Assembly (NCBI GenBank): GCA_934636905.1
Contig: CAKUBJ010000050.1
Coordinates: 1-7,898, forward strand
DNA: 7,898 nucleotides
Reading direction: 5' to 3'
From: an uncultured Dysosmobacter sp.
GTDB lineage: Bacteria; Bacillota; Clostridia; Oscillospirales; Oscillospiraceae
Below are positions 5,325 to 7,898 of the stretch, piece by piece (position 1 is the first letter of the stretch; each line of letters starts with the position of its first letter). The translations under genes were made by a program, and so were the position numbers. The notes beneath the pieces were generated by a model. The model was not told the origin of the DNA and did no database searches. It saw only the letters and a list, made by a program, of their open reading frames with translations.

Positions 5325-6689
5325 ATGCCGTTCCACTTTTCTCCCCAGACCCGCCGGGTCTTTCACCTGTCGCTGCCCATTTTCGCGGAACTTCTGCTGC
5401 AGCTGCTGGTGGGCAACATGGACCAGTTCATGATTTCCCGCTTCGGCTCCGCTGCCGTGGCCGCCATCGGCAACGGCAATCAGGTGATGAATGTGGTCAT
5501 CATTGTGCTGACCACCATGAGCACCGCCGCCACCATCCTGCTGACCCAGCACATCGGCGCCGGCCGCACCGGGAAAGAGTGCGACGAAATCGTCACGGCG
5601 GCGGTAACGGTCAGCGCCGTGTTCAGCTTTCTGGTGGGGCTTTTCCTGCTGCTGAAGCCAGAGTTGATTTTCCAGCTGCTGCAGACGCCGGAGGAGGCCT
5701 TTGACGGCGCCTGCCTCTACACCCGCATTGTAGGCGGCACCGTGCTGCTGCAGGGGCTTTACATCCAGCTGTGCGCCGTGCTGCGGAGTTACACCCTGCT
5801 GAAAGAGGTGGTGGTGCTCTCCGTTTCCATGAACCTGCTGAACGTCGTGGGCAACGCCATCCTCATCAACGGCCTGCTGGGCTTCCCCCAGATGGGGGTG
5901 GCAGGCGCCGCCGTGTCCACCGTCATCTCCAAGGCCGTGGGGCTGGTTCTGGCCTGCATCACCCTGAAGCGCAAATGCACCCTCCGCTTTTCCCTGCGGT
6001 ATCTGCGGCCGTTTCCCGCGGAAACCTTCCGCGCTCTGCTGGGCATTGCCCTGCCCTCCGGCGCGGAAGCCCTGTCCTACAACGTTTCCCAGACGTTTAT
6101 CCTCCGCTTTATCAATCTCATGGGCGCGGCGGTGGTAACCGCCAAGGTCTACGGCAGTATGCTGGCCAATGTAGCCTATGTGTACTCCATCGCCGTGGCG
6201 CAGGCTACCCAGATTCTGCTGGGCTACATGATTGGCGCCCGGAAGCTGGATGAGGTCAACGGCCGTGTCTGGTCTACCATCCGCATCGCACTGGTGGTTT
6301 CCGAACTGCTGACCCTGACGATTCTCATTTTCTGCGACCCCATCTACAGCATCTTCACCGACGACCCCGTGATTCACGCCCTGGGCCGGCAGATTCTCTA
6401 TGTGGAGTTCGGGCTGGAAATCGGGCGCTCCGTCAACATCGTCATGGTGCGCTGCCTGACCACCGCCGGGGACGTGTGGTACCCCGTAGGCGTGGGCATC
6501 TTCAGTATGTGGGTGGTGGCCGTAGGCGGCAGCTGGCTCTTCGGCCAGGTGCTGGACTGGGGTCTGGTGGGCATCTGGATTGCCATGGCCTGTGACGAGT
6601 GCCTCCGGGGCGCACTGTTCACCGTCCGGTTCCGCAGCGGCAAATGGAAGGAGAAACGGCTGGTATCCAATTCAGAAAAAGGAGCCTGA
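5325..6689 (+). CDS. MATE family multidrug/toxin efflux transporter
   Basis: This 454-residue inner-membrane antiporter of the MATE superfamily would export organic cations or drugs in exchange for Na+ or H+. Length and hydrophobic pattern fit about 12 helices in two homologous halves. The first half starts at LSLPIFAELLLQLLVGNMDQF (15-35) with the typical acidic residue Asp33; the second starts at LGIALPSGAEALSYNVSQ (239-256). A charged loop (about 212-236) separates them. The short C-terminus (KWKEKRLVSNSEKGA) is cytoplasmic. ATG 5325 is chosen because AAGGAG (5310-5315) lies nine bases upstream; an in-frame ATG at 5304 lies before that site and has none of its own. A promoter is visible at 5244-5272. 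The last codons contain a second ribosome site (AAGGAG, 6678-6683) for a following gene that is now cut off. Substrate and coupling ion cannot be told. Confidence 0.95.
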   Translation: MPFHFSPQTRRVFHLSLPIFAELLLQLLVGNMDQFMISRFGSAAVAAIGNGNQVMNVVIIVLTTMSTAATILLTQHIGAGRTGKECDEIVTAAVTVSAVFSFLVGLFLLLKPELIFQLLQTPEEAFDGACLYTRIVGGTVLLQGLYIQLCAVLRSYTLLKEVVVLSVSMNLLNVVGNAILINGLLGFPQMGVAGAAVSTVISKAVGLVLACITLKRKCTLRFSLRYLRPFPAETFRALLGIALPSGAEALSYNVSQTFILRFINLMGAAVVTAKVYGSMLANVAYVYSIAVAQATQILLGYMIGARKLDEVNGRVWSTIRIALVVSELLTLTILIFCDPIYSIFTDDPVIHALGRQILYVEFGLEIGRSVNIVMVRCLTTAGDVWYPVGVGIFSMWVVAVGGSWLFGQVLDWGLVGIWIAMACDECLRGALFTVRFRSGKWKEKRLVSNSEKGA

Positions 6690-6692
6690 TTT

Positions 6693-6746
6693 ATGAAATT
6701 CAACCGGCAGACCACAAAAGTCAACATATTTTTTCAAAAAACATAA
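6693..6746 (+). pseudogene. 5' stub of a gene behind the MATE gene, cut off by the IS30 element
   Basis: An ATG at 6693 has a good ribosome site (AAGGAG, 6678-6683) nine bases upstream, placed inside the end of the MATE gene and three bases after its stop. The first codons (MKFNRQTTKVN) have the composition of neighbouring genes, after which the sequence becomes AT-rich and a TAA stops the frame at 6744-6746. The simplest reading is a real gene, co-transcribed with the transporter, interrupted by insertion of the IS30-type element somewhere around 6717-6730. The rest should lie beyond the right end of the element. The stub is too short to identify. Alternatively it is a chance short frame in the IS end. 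Confidence 0.45.
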
Positions 6747-7826
6747 AAAAGTTTCAAACAAGGGAAGCAAGGCCGGCGGAGAAGACAGCGTCAGCGGATA
6801 GGAAGCCAAGGATTTCGCGGGGATAGGCGTTCAGCCAGTCTTCGACCTTCTGGATTTCCTGGGTGGTGACTTTGGTGAAGTCGGTCCCCTTCGGGAACCA
6901 CCGGCGGATCAGGCCGTTTGTGTTTTCGTTGGTCCCTCGTTCCCAGGAAGAATAAGGGTGGCAGTCGTAGACCTTTGTCCGCGGTCCCTGGCTCCGACAG
7001 CTTTGTTCCATGCCGGCGGCGTCGGCGAACTCCGAACCGTTGTCGACGGAGATTGACCGGAAGACGGATCGGAAAGCCGGCGATCCCATCTTCCGCTCCA
7101 GCCTGTCAAGGGCGCGAACGACGCTGGCGGCGGTGTGGTCTTTGACCTTGATGATAATTTCCTTTCGGGAATAGCGTTCAGACAGGACCAGAAGGGCCGG
7201 CTTCGTTCTCTTCTTACCCAGGACGGAATCCATTTCCCGGTGGCCGACGGTCGCCCTGGCGTTCACTTCCTCCGGACGCTCTTCGATACTGGTTCCGGCG
7301 GAAGCCCTGGCGGCCTTCTTGTGGGTGCGGGTGCAGCCGCGCTTATTCTTGCCGTGACGGGGAAGATCGCGCATTTCAAGGGTAAGGAAGACGCCCTTCC
7401 GGATATAGGAATACAGGGTCGGCTTACAGATCGACGTCTTGAACTTCAGGCCCTTGACGCGGATTTCTCCAAGGATCGCCGCCGGCGAATAGCCGTCTTC
7501 CACGATCCGCCGTTCAATGTAGACCGCCAGTTCGTGGTCGTCGCTGATCGTTAACTGGGGGCCTTTGTTCGTGCCGTTGTACTTCTTGACCGATTCAGCG
7601 ACGTCACAGCTATAACGGACTTCCTCCGTCAGGTCGGAATTGGTGTGGATATACCGGCCGCGCTTCAGTTCATAATATACCGTTCGAAGGCTGACGCCCA
7701 GGGCGTCAGCGACGGCCTGTTTTGTCATACCCTGGCGAAGATACTTTTCGATATTCAGGCGATCCGCTCTGGTCAGTTGCTTGAATCTGCGACGCTTCAT
7801 GGTGTTTCCTCCGTTCGGTAGAAAAT
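6724..7826 (-). mobile_element. IS30-family insertion sequence (ends not resolved)
   Basis: One complete transposase gene of the IS30 type is flanked on its 3' side by an abrupt AT-rich block (about 6714-6757) that contrasts with the GC-rich MATE gene and looks like an IS end. I could not find a matching terminal inverted repeat or target duplication between this block and the 98 bases beyond the transposase start. The right end is therefore either outside the window or not recognisable; the boundaries given are approximate. Confidence 0.6.
6754..7800 (-). CDS. IS30-family transposase
   Basis: This 348-residue DDE transposase is expected to cut and join the IS ends. The N-terminus has a helix-turn-helix (LTRADRLNIEKYLRQGMTKQ then VADALGVSLRTVYYELKRG, about 9-48), typical of IS30. 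A linker with SPAAILGEI and TLYSYIRKG (105-136) follows, then the integrase-fold catalytic domain. Candidate acidic residues are Asp191 (HREMDSVLG), Asp253 (SVDNGSEFA) and Glu287 (SSWERGTNENTNGLIRR). The spacing between the last two is 33 residues, the DD(33)E pattern of the family. The frame is intact and full length. Relatives I recall have GHWEMD before the first Asp; here Arg188 replaces the tryptophan. ATG 7800 has GGAGG (7808-7812) seven bases upstream. A terminator-like hairpin lies just upstream (7829-7856), leaving no room for a promoter after it. Confidence 0.94.
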   Translation of the reverse strand: MKRRRFKQLTRADRLNIEKYLRQGMTKQAVADALGVSLRTVYYELKRGRYIHTNSDLTEEVRYSCDVAESVKKYNGTNKGPQLTISDDHELAVYIERRIVEDGYSPAAILGEIRVKGLKFKTSICKPTLYSYIRKGVFLTLEMRDLPRHGKNKRGCTRTHKKAARASAGTSIEERPEEVNARATVGHREMDSVLGKKRTKPALLVLSERYSRKEIIIKVKDHTAASVVRALDRLERKMGSPAFRSVFRSISVDNGSEFADAAGMEQSCRSQGPRTKVYDCHPYSSWERGTNENTNGLIRRWFPKGTDFTKVTTQEIQKVEDWLNAYPREILGFLSADAVFSAGLASLV

Positions 7827-7856
7827 AAAAGGCCCCGTCCTTTCGGACAGGGCCTT
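7821..7856 (-). terminator. Intrinsic terminator just upstream of the transposase
   Basis: AAGGCCC-C-GTCC (7829-7840) pairs with GGAC-A-GGGCCTT (7845-7856) around a TTTC loop, giving 11 pairs with one mismatch. On the minus strand the stem is followed by TTTTATTTTC, a good U-tract. It should stop minus-strand transcription entering from the right before the transposase. It either ends an upstream gene or insulates the IS from read-through. Confidence 0.85.
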
Positions 7857-7861
7857 CGCGT

Positions 7862-7897
7862 TCACGCGCTCTGCTTTGCGATCTGTGCTTCGATCGC
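7862..7897 (-). CDS. Possible C-terminal tail of a further minus-strand gene (partial)
   Basis: From the window edge a minus-strand frame reads AIEAQIAKQSA and stops at 7862-7864, six bases before the terminator stem. An alanine/glutamine-rich helix and the stop-then-terminator arrangement suggest the end of a real gene transcribed toward the transposase. Eleven residues are too few to identify it. At least one other frame is also open here, so the call is weak. Confidence 0.33.
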   Translation of the reverse strand, partial: AIEAQIAKQSA

Positions 7898-7898
7898 T

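Noticed and set aside
3407..5326. A very long open frame (639 codons) on the minus strand
   Set aside because: It is antisense to two well-supported genes (M29 peptidase and hexapeptide protein). The translation is His/Gly/Val-rich without family motifs, and the start has no ribosome site. Such antisense frames are common in GC-rich coding DNA.
5298..6377. A 359-codon minus-strand open frame
   Set aside because: It lies antisense to the MATE gene; the product is a His/Gln/Gly-rich hydrophilic string typical of the complement of hydrophobic codons.
6700..6726. An outward-facing TTGACT near the IS left end as part of a hybrid promoter
   Set aside because: No acceptable -10 lies 16-18 bp further on the minus strand, and it would only drive antisense transcription of the MATE gene.

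Overview
The window looks like a chromosomal segment of a gut-type clostridial Firmicute, probably of the Oscillospiraceae/Lachnospiraceae kind. The supports are: GC-rich coding sequence with AT-rich intergenic signals, strong AGGAGG-type ribosome binding sites, tRNA genes that encode their own CCA, and small proteins typical of clostridial mobile elements (a DUF6061-like protein and a short protein read from a TTG start). The genus cannot be fixed from the sequence alone.

Layout. Positions 1-600 look like the edge of an integrated element. They hold a possible C-terminal tail of an upstream gene, a 64-residue protein with a TTG start overlapping that tail, a shared bidirectional terminator, and a convergent DUF6061-like gene. 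Positions 711-1173 are a minus-strand tRNA operon: a perfect TTGACA-17-TATAAT promoter, tRNA-Leu(GAG), two identical tRNA-Leu(CAG) copies, and a terminator. The 3' end of the last tRNA faces the element edge. A hairpin-rich spacer (1174-1381) without genes follows.

Positions 1382-6689 are chromosomal metabolism and membrane genes. A sirtuin deacylase (minus) is divergent from an ArsC/Spx-fold protein (plus), with only 38 bp between them. Co-directional plus-strand genes follow: a YihY/BrkB membrane protein, an M29 metallo-aminopeptidase, a gamma-carbonic-anhydrase-like hexapeptide protein, and a MATE efflux transporter with its own promoter. The ArsC-like and YihY genes are close enough to be one unit, and so are the peptidase and hexapeptide genes.

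At the right end an IS30-family transposase (minus) lies behind the MATE gene. It appears to have cut off a gene whose ribosome site sits in the last codons of the MATE gene: about 10-17 codons of that gene remain before AT-rich sequence and a stop. A terminator-like hairpin lies just upstream of the transposase ribosome site.

I found no CRISPR array, toxin-antitoxin pair, defence cassette or biosynthetic cluster. The most interesting points are the missing catalytic cysteine in the ArsC-like protein, the IS-truncated gene behind the MATE transporter, the hairpin guarding the transposase, and the element/tRNA-Leu junction. All are modest, and none amounts to a demonstrable new system.
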